A stretch of 64,000 bases of DNA from Streptomyces aurantiogriseus (lineage in GTDB: Bacteria; Actinomycetota; Actinomycetes; Streptomycetales; Streptomycetaceae): positions 339,703 to 403,702 of the forward strand of contig NZ_BMSX01000006.1 of assembly GCF_014649375.1 (NCBI RefSeq). Reading direction: 5' to 3'. Every line of letters begins with the position of its first letter. Within the stretch, counting starts at the first letter, position 1. The position numbers were made by a program, and so were the translations under genes. The notes under the pieces were generated by a model. It worked only from the letters and a program-made list of their open reading frames with translations. It was not told the origin of the DNA and did not search any database. Shown piece after piece: positions 17,086 through 25,035 of the stretch.

Positions 17086-17285
17086 GCTGGTTCCTCCCGC
17101 TGTCGCTGCTGGTGGTCTCCCTCATCCTCCCCCTGCCCGGCGCCGCCGCCCAAGACCGGTCCCGGCCCGTCACACGCCGTTCACGCCGGATGCGTCGGCC
17201 GGCCGACCACCTGTGATCGGGCCCCCGAAAGCCTGGTAATGTTTATGACGTCGCCGCGGGGGAAACCCCGCACGACAGACACCTT

Positions 17286-17370
17286 GTCCGGGTGGCGGAA
17301 TGGCAGACGCGCTAGCTTGAGGTGCTAGTGCCCTTTATCGGGCGTGGGGGTTCAAGTCCCCCCTCGGACA
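17286..17370 (+). tRNA. tRNA-Leu (anticodon GAG)
   Basis: An 85-nt class II tRNA. Acceptor stem GTCCGGG / CTCGGAC (one G-T pair), D arm, anticodon stem CTAGC / GCTAG with loop TTGAGGT so anticodon GAG, a long variable arm (GTGCCC...GGGCGT), and T arm GGGGG-TTCAAGT-CCCCC. Discriminator base A; CCA is not encoded. It reads CUC and CUU. Confidence 0.95.
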
Positions 17371-17378
17371 CACGAGAT

Positions 17379-17416
17379 GAGCGAGGGCCGCGACCGTCAG
17401 GTCGCGGCCCTCGCTC
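17379..17416 (+). terminator. Terminator of tRNA-Leu
   Basis: GAGCGAGGGCCGCGACC and GGTCGCGGCCCTCGCTC form a perfect 17-bp stem with loop GTCA, nine bases after the tRNA. Confidence 0.88.
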
Positions 17417-17642
17417 GTTGTGTGGGGCATCTCTCCCCGCCCCGAAGATCACCAGGTCACGGCCCCTCTCCGGCTGCTCCGACGCCCCCCGAACGGCCTC
17501 CTCGGCCGGCTGATCCAGCGGCCCGAACCTGGCGTCGTACTAAAATTTCCGGCTTGTTACGGAGCTGGAGCCGGACAACCCCAGGCAGACCTGCGGCCCG
17601 CCAGCGCCCCGGAGGCTTCCGGGATCGAGACGCGAGGACCCG

Positions 17643-20600
17643 ATGGCAGCCATAGACGAGAGCAGCGCTCTCGACCTGCTCGACGACGAGATCCGCGAAC
17701 AACTCGGCGACGCCGCTCGCTTCTCCGGCGGCCCCGCCGCCTCTCCGCGCACGCTGATCGACGTCTTCGACGCCTCCGTGCGCTCGTATCCGGACGAGCC
17801 GGCCCTGGACGACGGCACGACGTCCCTGACCTACCGTGCGCTGGCCGTCGAGGTGGAGAGGCTGCGGTGGAAACTGGCCGCCGCCGGGGTCGGGCTCGGG
17901 GACCGGGTGGGCGTCCGTGTGCCGTCCGGGACCAACGACCTCTATGTCGCCGTCCTGGCCGTGCTGGCCGCCGGCGCCGCGTACGTCCCCGTGGACGCCG
18001 AGGACCCCGACGAGCGGGCCGAGCTGGTGTTCGGGGAGGCGGAGGTGCGCGCCGTCGTCGGGGCCGGGCACGAGCTGACCGTGCACGGGCGCTCCGAGGT
18101 GGCCGCCGCCCGCCCCGGCATCGAGCACGACGCGTGGATCATCTTCACCTCCGGCTCCACCGGGAAACCCAAGGGCGTCGCCGTCAGCCACCGCAGCGCG
18201 GCCGCCTTCGTGGACGCCGAGGCCGCGCTGTTCCTCACCGAGGAGCCGATCGGTCCCGGCGACCGGGTCATGGCGGGGCTGTCGGTCGCCTTCGACGCCT
18301 CCTGCGAGGAGATGTGGCTGGCCTGGCGGTACGGGGCCTGTCTGGTGCCGGTGCCGCGTGCGCAGGTCAGGAGCGGTGCCGATCTCGGGCCCTGGCTGGT
18401 GGAGCAGGAGATCACCGTCGTCTCGACGGTGCCGACGCTGGCGGCCCTGTGGGAGCCGGAGACCCTCAACGACGTGCGCCTGCTGATCTTCGGTGGCGAG
18501 GCCTGCCCGCCCGAGCTGGCGCAGCGGCTGGTGACCGAGGGGCGTGAGGTCTGGAACACCTACGGGCCGACCGAGGCGACCGTCGTGGCCTGTGCGTCCC
18601 TGATGAGCGGGGAGGAGCCGATCCGGATCGGGCTGCCGCTCAGGGGGTGGGAGCTGGCCGTCGTCGACGAGGCCGGGGAGCCCGTGCCGATGGGCGGCAG
18701 CGGGCAGCTGGTGATCGGTGGCGTGGGGCTCGCGCGGTACCTCGACGCCGAGAAGGACGCGGAGAAGTACGCGCCGCTTCCGTCGCTGGGCTGGAAGCGG
18801 GCGTACCGCAGTGGGGACCTCGTGAAGGCGGAGCCCGAGGGGCTGGTCTTCCTCGGGCGGGCCGACGAACAGATCAAGCTCGGCGGGCGGCGGATCGAGC
18901 TGGGCGAGGTGGACGCGGCGCTGCAGGCGCTGCCCGGGGTCGCGGGTGCGGCCGCCGCCGTTCGGACCGCCCGCAGCGGCAACCAGCTCCTCGTCGGCTA
19001 TGTCGTCACCCAGGACGGCTGGGACCAGGCCGCGGCCGTGGAGAAGCTGCGGGCCGAGCTGCCCGCCGCGCTCGTGCCGCTGCTCGCGCCGGTCGACGAC
19101 CTGCCGACCCGCACGTCCGGGAAGGTCGACCGGGGCGCGCTGCCCTGGCCGCTGGAAGGGCTGGAGACGAGCGGCCCGGCCGAGCAGCTCTACGGCACCG
19201 AGGCCTGGCTCGCCGAGCAGTGGGCCGAGGTGCTGGGCATCCCCGTCACCGGCGCCTCCGACGACTTCTTCGCGATCGGCGGCAGCAGCCTGGCCGCCGC
19301 GCAGCTCACGACCCGGCTGCGCACCCGCTACCCGAGTGCGGCGGTCCTCGACATCTACCAGCAGCCCACGCTGCGCAAGCTGGCCCGCCGGCTGGAGGAG
19401 TCGGCGCAGGACGACGGTGCCCGGCGCGCGATCGCGCCGGTGCCGAGGCGCGCGCAGGCGATCCAGCTGCTGCTGCTCCTGCCCCTGTTCACGCTGCTCG
19501 GCCTGCGCTGGACGGTCGTGCTGGCCGCGCTGGGCAACGTCCTGCCCGCCTACGGGTGGCTGCCGACCGCGCCCTGGTGGCTGGTGATCGCCGGAGCCCT
19601 GCTGTTCTTCAGCCCGCCCGGGCGGCTCGTGCTCGGCGCGGGCGGGGCGCGGCTGCTGCTGCGGGGTGTGCGGCCGGGGCGGTACGCGCGCGGGAGCGGC
19701 GTGCATCTGCGGCTGTGGGCCGCGGAGCGGCTGGCCGAGTTCAGCGGGGCGACCTCGCTGACCGGCTCCTGGCTGGAGCGGTACGCGCGGGCCCTGGGCG
19801 CGAAGATCGGGCCGGACGTCGACCTGCACGCGCTGCCGCCGGTCACCGGGATGCTCAAGCTGGGCCGGGGTGCGGCCGTCGAGTCCGAGGTGGACCTGTC
19901 CGGCTGGTGGCTGGACGGCGACCGGCTGGAGATCGGTCCGGTCAAGGTCGGTGCGCATGCCGTCGTCGGCACGCGCAGCATGCTCTTCCCGGGCGCCCGG
20001 GTCGGCAAGCGGGCCGAGGTGGCGCCGGGTTCGGCCGTCGCCGGGCAGATCCCGACCGGCCAGCGCTGGGCGGGCGCGCCCGCGGTCAAGCTGGGCAAGG
20101 CCAAGCGCAACTGGCCCAAGGAGCGGCCGCGGCGGGGCGTCGCCTGGCGGACGATCTACGGCATGACGGGCGTCGGGCTCACCTTGCTGCCGGTGCTGGC
20201 TGCCGGAGCCGCGCTCGCCGTGGCGTACCCGTTCGTCACCCCGGACGCGCCGCTGCGGGGCGCCGCGCTCGCCCTGGTCCCGGCCACGCTCGCCTACGGG
20301 CTGGCGTACGCGCTGCTGCTCCTGGTCGCCGTACGGCTGCTGAGCCTCGGTCTGCGGGAGGGGACGCATCCGACGCACAGCCGGATCGGCTGGCAGGCGT
20401 GGACCGTCACGCAGCTGATGGACCGCTCCCGCGAGACGCTGTTCCCCCTGTACGCGGGGCTGGTCACGCCGGTGTGGCTGCGGCTGCTGGGGATGCGGAT
20501 CGGGCGGGGCGCCGAGGTGTCGACCGTGCTGGCGCTGCCGAGCCTGACGACCGTCGGTGAGGGCGCGTTCCTGGCCGACGACACGCTGACCGCGCCGTAC

Positions 20601-21497
20601 GAACTCGGTGGGGGCTGGGTGCGGATCGGGCGTGCGGAGATCGGGCGGCGGGCGTTCCTCGGGAACTCGGGGATGACCGCTCCCGGGCGGTCCGTGCCGG
20701 ACGGCGGGCTGGTCGGTGTGCTGTCGGCGACGCCGAAGAAGGCGAAGAAGGGCAGCTCGTACCTGGGGCTGCCGCCGGTGAAGCTGCCGCGTGCGGCGGC
20801 CGACGGCGACCAGAGCCGGACGTACGAGCCGCCGGCGCGGCTGCTGTGGGCGCGCGCTCTGGTGGAGCTGTGCCGGATCGTGCCGGTGTTCTGCTCGGCG
20901 GGGCTCGCGGTGCTGACGGTGGCGGCACTGTGTGCGCTGGGGGCGTGGGCGCCGCTGCTGTCGGGGCTGGTGCTGCTCGGCGCGGGCGGCGCGGCGGCCC
21001 TGCTGTCCATCGTCGCGAAGTGGCTGCTCGTCGGACGGCACCACAGCGGGGAGCACCCGCTGTGGAGCTCCTTCGTGTGGCGCAACGAGCTGGCGGACAC
21101 GTTCGTCGAGGTCGTGGCCGTGCCGTGGCTGGCCGGTTCGGTGCCGGGTACGCCGGTGATGACGGCGTGGCTGCGCGGGCTCGGGGCGCGCGTCGGCAAG
21201 GGCGTCTGGGTGGAGAGCTACTGGCTGCCGGAGACGGATCTGGTGACGCTGGAGGACGCGGCGACGGTCAACCGGGGCTGTGTGCTCCAGACTCACCTCT
21301 TCCACGACCGGATCTTGCGAACGGATACTGTGGTCCTCCGTGAGGGTGCCACGCTGGGCCCTGGCGGGATCGTGCTGCCCGGCAGCACGGTCGGGGCCCG
21401 GACGACCCTGGGCCCCGCGTCGCTCGTGATGGCCGCGGAGTCCGTTCCGGACGACACCCGCTGGCTCGGCAACCCGATCGAAGCATGGCGTCCCTGA
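17643..21497 (+). CDS. Pls/PosA-type membrane non-ribosomal peptide synthetase (probable homopoly-amino-acid synthetase)
   Basis: A 1284-aa single-module enzyme with the epsilon-poly-lysine synthetase layout. Adenylation domain ~40-500 (FTSGSTGKPKG, YGPTEAT, K494 in RTSGKVDRG); thiolation domain with Ser549 in FFAIGGSSLA; then six membrane helices in three pairs (~605-675, ~840-905, ~1075-1130), each pair followed by a soluble acyltransferase-like domain. Aligning by eye to GrsA gives specificity residues D-A-E-S-I-G-T-V-V-K, 8 of 10 equal to the lysine code DAESIGSVCK; D218 is the first. The expected product is a poly-cationic isopeptide made on the membrane from the amino acid and ATP, but this is inference. 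The stop overlaps the M1 peptidase gene. Start ATG 17643 follows GAGGA. Confidence 0.9.
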   Translation: MAAIDESSALDLLDDEIREQLGDAARFSGGPAASPRTLIDVFDASVRSYPDEPALDDGTTSLTYRALAVEVERLRWKLAAAGVGLGDRVGVRVPSGTNDLYVAVLAVLAAGAAYVPVDAEDPDERAELVFGEAEVRAVVGAGHELTVHGRSEVAAARPGIEHDAWIIFTSGSTGKPKGVAVSHRSAAAFVDAEAALFLTEEPIGPGDRVMAGLSVAFDASCEEMWLAWRYGACLVPVPRAQVRSGADLGPWLVEQEITVVSTVPTLAALWEPETLNDVRLLIFGGEACPPELAQRLVTEGREVWNTYGPTEATVVACASLMSGEEPIRIGLPLRGWELAVVDEAGEPVPMGGSGQLVIGGVGLARYLDAEKDAEKYAPLPSLGWKRAYRSGDLVKAEPEGLVFLGRADEQIKLGGRRIELGEVDAALQALPGVAGAAAAVRTARSGNQLLVGYVVTQDGWDQAAAVEKLRAELPAALVPLLAPVDDLPTRTSGKVDRGALPWPLEGLETSGPAEQLYGTEAWLAEQWAEVLGIPVTGASDDFFAIGGSSLAAAQLTTRLRTRYPSAAVLDIYQQPTLRKLARRLEESAQDDGARRAIAPVPRRAQAIQLLLLLPLFTLLGLRWTVVLAALGNVLPAYGWLPTAPWWLVIAGALLFFSPPGRLVLGAGGARLLLRGVRPGRYARGSGVHLRLWAAERLAEFSGATSLTGSWLERYARALGAKIGPDVDLHALPPVTGMLKLGRGAAVESEVDLSGWWLDGDRLEIGPVKVGAHAVVGTRSMLFPGARVGKRAEVAPGSAVAGQIPTGQRWAGAPAVKLGKAKRNWPKERPRRGVAWRTIYGMTGVGLTLLPVLAAGAALAVAYPFVTPDAPLRGAALALVPATLAYGLAYALLLLVAVRLLSLGLREGTHPTHSRIGWQAWTVTQLMDRSRETLFPLYAGLVTPVWLRLLGMRIGRGAEVSTVLALPSLTTVGEGAFLADDTLTAPYELGGGWVRIGRAEIGRRAFLGNSGMTAPGRSVPDGGLVGVLSATPKKAKKGSSYLGLPPVKLPRAAADGDQSRTYEPPARLLWARALVELCRIVPVFCSAGLAVLTVAALCALGAWAPLLSGLVLLGAGGAAALLSIVAKWLLVGRHHSGEHPLWSSFVWRNELADTFVEVVAVPWLAGSVPGTPVMTAWLRGLGARVGKGVWVESYWLPETDLVTLEDAATVNRGCVLQTHLFHDRILRTDTVVLREGATLGPGGIVLPGSTVGARTTLGPASLVMAAESVPDDTRWLGNPIEAWRP

Positions 21498-22924
21498 GCG
21501 CCGGCCACTCGGAACCGGAGAGCGGCACACCGGCGGGGAGTGGCAGCACGGCGCAGGGAGCGGACGGGGCAGTGGCAGTTCAGCAGTCAGTGGGGTCGGA
21601 CCCGTACTTCCCGGCCAACGGCGATCCCCGGTACCGGGTGCATCGCTATGAGCTCACGCTGGACTACCGGCCCGGCCCGAACCGCCTGTCCGGCGCGGCG
21701 CGGATCAACGCCATCGCGGGGCGGGCGCCGCTCAGCGAATTCCAGCTCAACCTGGCCGACTTCAAGATCGGCCGGGTGCGGGTCGACGGCCGGCAGACCC
21801 ACTACACGCACCGGGGCGGCAGACTGCGCATCCGGCCCGCCAAGCCGCTGCGGGCGGGGGCCGCCTTCACCGTCGAGGTGCACTGGTCGGGCAACCCCAA
21901 GCCGGTGAACAGCCCCTGGGGCGGCATCGGCTGGGAGGAACTGGGTGACGGGGCGCTGGTGGCGAGCCAGCCGGTCGGGGCGCCCTCCTGGTACCCGTGC
22001 AACGACCGGCCCTCCGACAAGGCGTCGTACCAGATCTCGATCACCACGCCGTCGGCGTACGCGGTGGTCGCGGGCGGACGCCTGCTGACCCGTACGACGA
22101 AGGCCTCGACGACGACCTGGGTGTACGAGCAGTCCGCGCCGACGTCGAGCTATCTGGTCGGGCTGTCGATCGGCAAGTACCAGACGGTGCTGCTGGGCGA
22201 CCCGGGGCTCGGCGGGGTGCCGCAGCACGGGCACATTCCGGCGCACCTGCTGCCGGAGTTCTCGCGGGACTTCGCACGGCAGCCCGGGATGATGCACCTC
22301 TTCCAGCAGCTCTTCGGGCCCTACCCGTTCGACGAGTACGCGGTCGTGGTGACCGAGGAGGAGCTCGATGTCCCGGTCGAGGCCCAGGGGTTGTCGCTGT
22401 TCGGCGCCAACCATGTGGACGGGGCCCGGGGTTCGGAGCGGCTCGTGGCGCACGAGCTGGCGCACCAGTGGTTCGGCAACAGCGTGTCCATCGCCGACTG
22501 GCGGCACATCTGGCTGAACGAGGGCTTCGCCAAGTACGCGGAGTGGCTGTGGTCGGAGCGCTCGGGCGGCCGCAGCGCGCAGCAACTGGCCGCCGCCGCC
22601 CACCGGTTGCTGTCCTCCCTGCCGCAGGACCTGCTCCTGGCCGATCCGGGCCGCAAGTGGATGTTCGACGACCGGCTCTACGAGCGCGGCGGCCTCACCG
22701 TGCACGCGCTGCGCTGCGCGATGGGCGACGACGCCTTCTTCCGCATGCTGCGCGCCTGGCTGGGCCTGCACCGGGGCGGTGCGGTGACCACGTCCACCTT
22801 CACGTCCCACGCGGCACGCTTCGCGCCCGAGCCGCTGGACGACCTGTTCGACGCGTGGCTGTACGGAACGGCGTTGCCGCCGCTGCCGGTGGCTCCGGTG
22901 GCGCGGGGGGCGGAGTCGGCCTAG
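21485..22924 (+). CDS. M1 family zinc metallopeptidase
   Basis: A 479-aa aminopeptidase of family M1. Beta-saddle N-terminal domain from ~45, then the catalytic thermolysin-like domain with H323-E-L-A-H327 and E346 (LNEGF), exactly HEXXH-x18-E. The substrate-side motif is 'VEAQGLSLFG' where GAMEN normally is, so N-terminus recognition may differ. No signal peptide. It overlaps the NRPS gene by 13 nt, so the two are co-transcribed. Poly-lysine producers carry zinc peptidases that degrade the polymer; a self-protection or trimming role is inferred. GTG at 21571 with GGGAG upstream is an alternative start. Confidence 0.9.
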   Translation: MASLSAGHSEPESGTPAGSGSTAQGADGAVAVQQSVGSDPYFPANGDPRYRVHRYELTLDYRPGPNRLSGAARINAIAGRAPLSEFQLNLADFKIGRVRVDGRQTHYTHRGGRLRIRPAKPLRAGAAFTVEVHWSGNPKPVNSPWGGIGWEELGDGALVASQPVGAPSWYPCNDRPSDKASYQISITTPSAYAVVAGGRLLTRTTKASTTTWVYEQSAPTSSYLVGLSIGKYQTVLLGDPGLGGVPQHGHIPAHLLPEFSRDFARQPGMMHLFQQLFGPYPFDEYAVVVTEEELDVPVEAQGLSLFGANHVDGARGSERLVAHELAHQWFGNSVSIADWRHIWLNEGFAKYAEWLWSERSGGRSAQQLAAAAHRLLSSLPQDLLLADPGRKWMFDDRLYERGGLTVHALRCAMGDDAFFRMLRAWLGLHRGGAVTTSTFTSHAARFAPEPLDDLFDAWLYGTALPPLPVAPVARGAESA

Positions 22925-22936
22925 CGGAATCGCCTG

Positions 22937-22981
22937 GCGGCCCCGAGCCGGGGCCGTCCGGCGTCCCCGGCTCGGGGCCGC
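22937..22981 (+). terminator. Terminator of the NRPS-peptidase operon
   Basis: GCGGCCCCGAGCCGGGG (22937-22953) and CCCCGGCTCGGGGCCGC (22965-22981): perfect 17-bp stem with an 11-nt loop, 13 bases after the stop. Confidence 0.85.
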
Positions 22982-23000
22982 GTGTGCCCGAACCGGCACA

Positions 23001-23408
23001 ATGGAGCCCATGCCCCGACGCACCGCCCGGCCCACCCCGCCCGCCTCCTGCCCCTGCGGCCTTCCCGCGGCGTACGACACGTGCTGCGGGCGGTACCACT
23101 CCGGTGGTCCCGCGGCGCCGACGGCCGAGGCGCTGATGCGGTCGCGGTACAGCGCCTTCGTGAAAGGGGACGCCGGGTACCTGATGCGCACCTGGCATCC
23201 CCGGACCCGGCCCGGGCGGCTCGATCTGGATCCCGGGATGCGGTGGACCGGGCTGGAGATCCTCGACACGGTCGACGGATCGGCCTTCCACGCCACGGGG
23301 GTCGTGGAGTTCCGGGCCTCCTACCGAGGTGGTGCGCTGCGGGAGCGGAGCCGGTTCGAGCGGGTGGACGGGGCCTGGGTGTACGTCGACGGGGAGTTCC
23401 CGGAGTAG
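23001..23408 (+). CDS. YchJ-like protein with SEC-C zinc motif
   Basis: A 135-aa protein of the UPF0225/YchJ family. The N-terminal SEC-C-like motif 'CPCGLPAAYDTCCGRYHSG' (C-x-C...C-C/H) binds zinc, followed by the family core 'PTAEALMRSRYSAFVKGDAGYLMRTWHP', an NTF2-like fold. Function is not established. An ATG four codons in (23010) is an equally possible start; there is no clear ribosome site. It stands alone between the NRPS operon terminator and gntR, which converges on it. Confidence 0.87.
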   Translation: MEPMPRRTARPTPPASCPCGLPAAYDTCCGRYHSGGPAAPTAEALMRSRYSAFVKGDAGYLMRTWHPRTRPGRLDLDPGMRWTGLEILDTVDGSAFHATGVVEFRASYRGGALRERSRFERVDGAWVYVDGEFPE

Positions 23409-23458
23409 TGCCGTAGGGGGCGCGCGTCACGACGGTCACGCGGTACGGCGGGTGCGCC

Positions 23459-24160
23459 TCACGGTGCCAGGATGTCCAGTTCCTGCAGGGCGCCGACCGT
23501 GATCTCCCGGGTCAGTTTCTCCGCGCGGTCCGCGTCGCCCTCGCGGACCGCCTCCGCGAGCTGGACGTGCAGGGTGACGGCGGCCGGGTCGGGGTCCTCG
23601 AACATGACCTCGTGGTGGGTGCGGCCGGCGAGGACCTCCGCGACGACATCGCCGAGGCGGGCGAACATCTCGTTGCCGGAGGCCGTGAGGATCACCCGGT
23701 GGAAGGCGACGTCGTGGACGAGGTACTCCTCCAGCTTGTGGCCGCGTGAGTTGGCCACCATGCCGAGCGCGCACTCGGTCAGCTCGGCGCACTGCTCCGC
23801 CGTGGCGTGCTTGGCCGCCAGGGCCGCCGCGACCGGCTCGATCGCCGAGCGCAGCACGGTGAGCGAGCGCAGCTGGTGCGGGCGGTCGGCGCCCTCCAGG
23901 CGCCAGCGGATGACCTGGGGGTCGTAGACGTTCCACTCCGCCTTCGGGCGCACCGTCACGCCCACCCGGCGGCGGGACTCGACCAGGTGCATGGACTCGA
24001 GGACGCGGACCGCCTCGCGCATCACCGAGCGGGAGACGTCGAAGCGCTGGGCCAGTTCGTCGGTGCGCAGGACGCTGCCTGGCGGGTACTCGCCCGCGGT
24101 GATGGCGGGGCCGAGGGTGTCCAGTACATGGCCGTGCAGACCCCGGCCCGGAGTGGTCAT
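23459..24160 (-). CDS. gntR: GntR/FadR-family gluconate operon repressor
   Basis: A 233-aa transcription factor: winged helix-turn-helix at ~8-72 ('VLRTDELAQRFDVSRSVMREAVRVLESMHLVESRRRVGVTV'-type HTH, abbreviated), then an all-helical FCD ligand domain with the metal-type Asp/His set in 'VHDVAFHRVILTASGN' and 'HVQLAEAV'. It is divergent from gntK and almost certainly represses the gluconate operon, releasing DNA on binding gluconate or a phosphorylated derivative. A FadR-type palindrome lies in the shared promoter. Confidence 0.9.
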   Translation of the reverse strand: MTTPGRGLHGHVLDTLGPAITAGEYPPGSVLRTDELAQRFDVSRSVMREAVRVLESMHLVESRRRVGVTVRPKAEWNVYDPQVIRWRLEGADRPHQLRSLTVLRSAIEPVAAALAAKHATAEQCAELTECALGMVANSRGHKLEEYLVHDVAFHRVILTASGNEMFARLGDVVAEVLAGRTHHEVMFEDPDPAAVTLHVQLAEAVREGDADRAEKLTREITVGALQELDILAP

Positions 24161-24194
24161 GTACTCAGCGTACGGGGTGGATCACGAGCTCATA

Positions 24195-24205
24195 AAGTCA
24201 GACTT
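24195..24205. promoter_or_regulatory. Probable GntR operator AAGTCAGACTT
   Basis: An 11-bp perfect palindrome in the gntR-gntK intergenic region that contains GT-nnn-AC, the core bound by the FadR branch of GntR regulators. It is 35 bases from the gntR start and 86 from the gntK start. Confidence 0.65.
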
Positions 24206-24290
24206 ATTCGTCACAGGCTCTTGAATTCGTCGTACCTAATGGGTTTCAGTGTCGTCGACATCAGGTGTCGAGGAAGACAGCGAGGCAGAG

Positions 24291-24809
24291 ATGCGTACCC
24301 CCCACGTCGTCGTGGTGATGGGCGTCGCCGGCACGGGCAAGACCACGATCGGTCCGCTGCTGGCGGCCCGGCTGGGCGTTCCGTACGCCGAGGGCGACGA
24401 CTTCCACCCGCAGGCCAACATCGCCAAGATGTCGGCCGGCGTCCCGCTCGACGACGACGACAGGTGGCCGTGGCTCGACGCCATCGGCACCTGGGCGCAG
24501 GAGCGGGCCGGGCTGGGCGGGGTGGTCAGCTGCTCCGCGCTCAAGCGGTCGTACCGCGACCGGCTCAGGGCCGCGGCTCCCGGGGTCGTGTTCCTGCACC
24601 TCGCCGGCGACCGGGCGCTGATCGAGGACCGGATGACGCACCGGCGGGGGCACTTCATGCCCACCGCGCTGCTGGACTCCCAGTTCGCCACGCTCCAGCC
24701 GCTGCAGGCGGACGAGGCGGGGGTCACGGTCGATGTCTCCGGCAGCCCCGAGGAGATCACCGAACGGGCCGTTAACGCGCTCGACGCGCTTCCTCAGGCT
24801 CAGCGGTAG
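24291..24809 (+). CDS. gntK: Gluconokinase
   Basis: A ~172-aa cytoplasmic kinase that phosphorylates D-gluconate to 6-phosphogluconate, feeding the pentose phosphate pathway. Walker A 'VMGVAGTGKTTIG' is at the N-terminus, then the family's 'GDDFHPQANIAKMSAGVPLDDDDRWPWL' gluconate-binding stretch (shown in part), 'SCSALKRSYRDRLR' and a LID with 'MTHRRGHFMP'. I prefer ATG 24291 (GAGG five bases upstream); GTG 24249 would add 14 residues unlike the family. First gene of the gnt operon. Confidence 0.93.
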   Translation: MRTPHVVVVMGVAGTGKTTIGPLLAARLGVPYAEGDDFHPQANIAKMSAGVPLDDDDRWPWLDAIGTWAQERAGLGGVVSCSALKRSYRDRLRAAAPGVVFLHLAGDRALIEDRMTHRRGHFMPTALLDSQFATLQPLQADEAGVTVDVSGSPEEITERAVNALDALPQAQR

Positions 24810-24865
24810 CACCCCGGAAGTACCCCGGCAGTACCCCCGGTACCGCAGCACGCGCCGTACCGGAT

Positions 24866-24998
24866 CACCCGTAGCACCCGAGTACCGGGGCCCGTAGTAC
24901 CCGCAGTACCGGGCCCGCAGTACCCGCAGTACCGGAGCCCGGAGCACCCGCAGTACCGGAGCCCGGAGCACCCGCAGTACCGCAGCAGCCGCAGTACC
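24866..24998. repeat. Tandem repeat in the gntK-gntP spacer
   Basis: Degenerate array with core GTACCCGCAGTACCGG. Two 24-bp units are identical: 24927-24950 and 24951-24974 (CAGTACCGGAGCCCGGAGCA + CCCG), with partial units on both sides. It fills most of the 226-bp spacer between gntK and gntP. Confidence 0.85.
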
Positions 24999-25035
24999 TC
25001 CCTCCCCCATCCCCCCTGTATCCGTAAGGACCCCC

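Noticed and set aside
17457..21530. A 1357-codon open frame antisense to the NRPS gene
   Set aside because: Composition is Arg/Gln/Pro/His-rich with no domain, it mirrors the GC bias of the sense codons, and the sense strand encodes clear NRPS motifs throughout.
17286..22981. Genomic island inserted at tRNA-Leu, suggested by the NRPS operon next to it
   Set aside because: I found no second copy of the tRNA 3' end within the window and no integrase gene.
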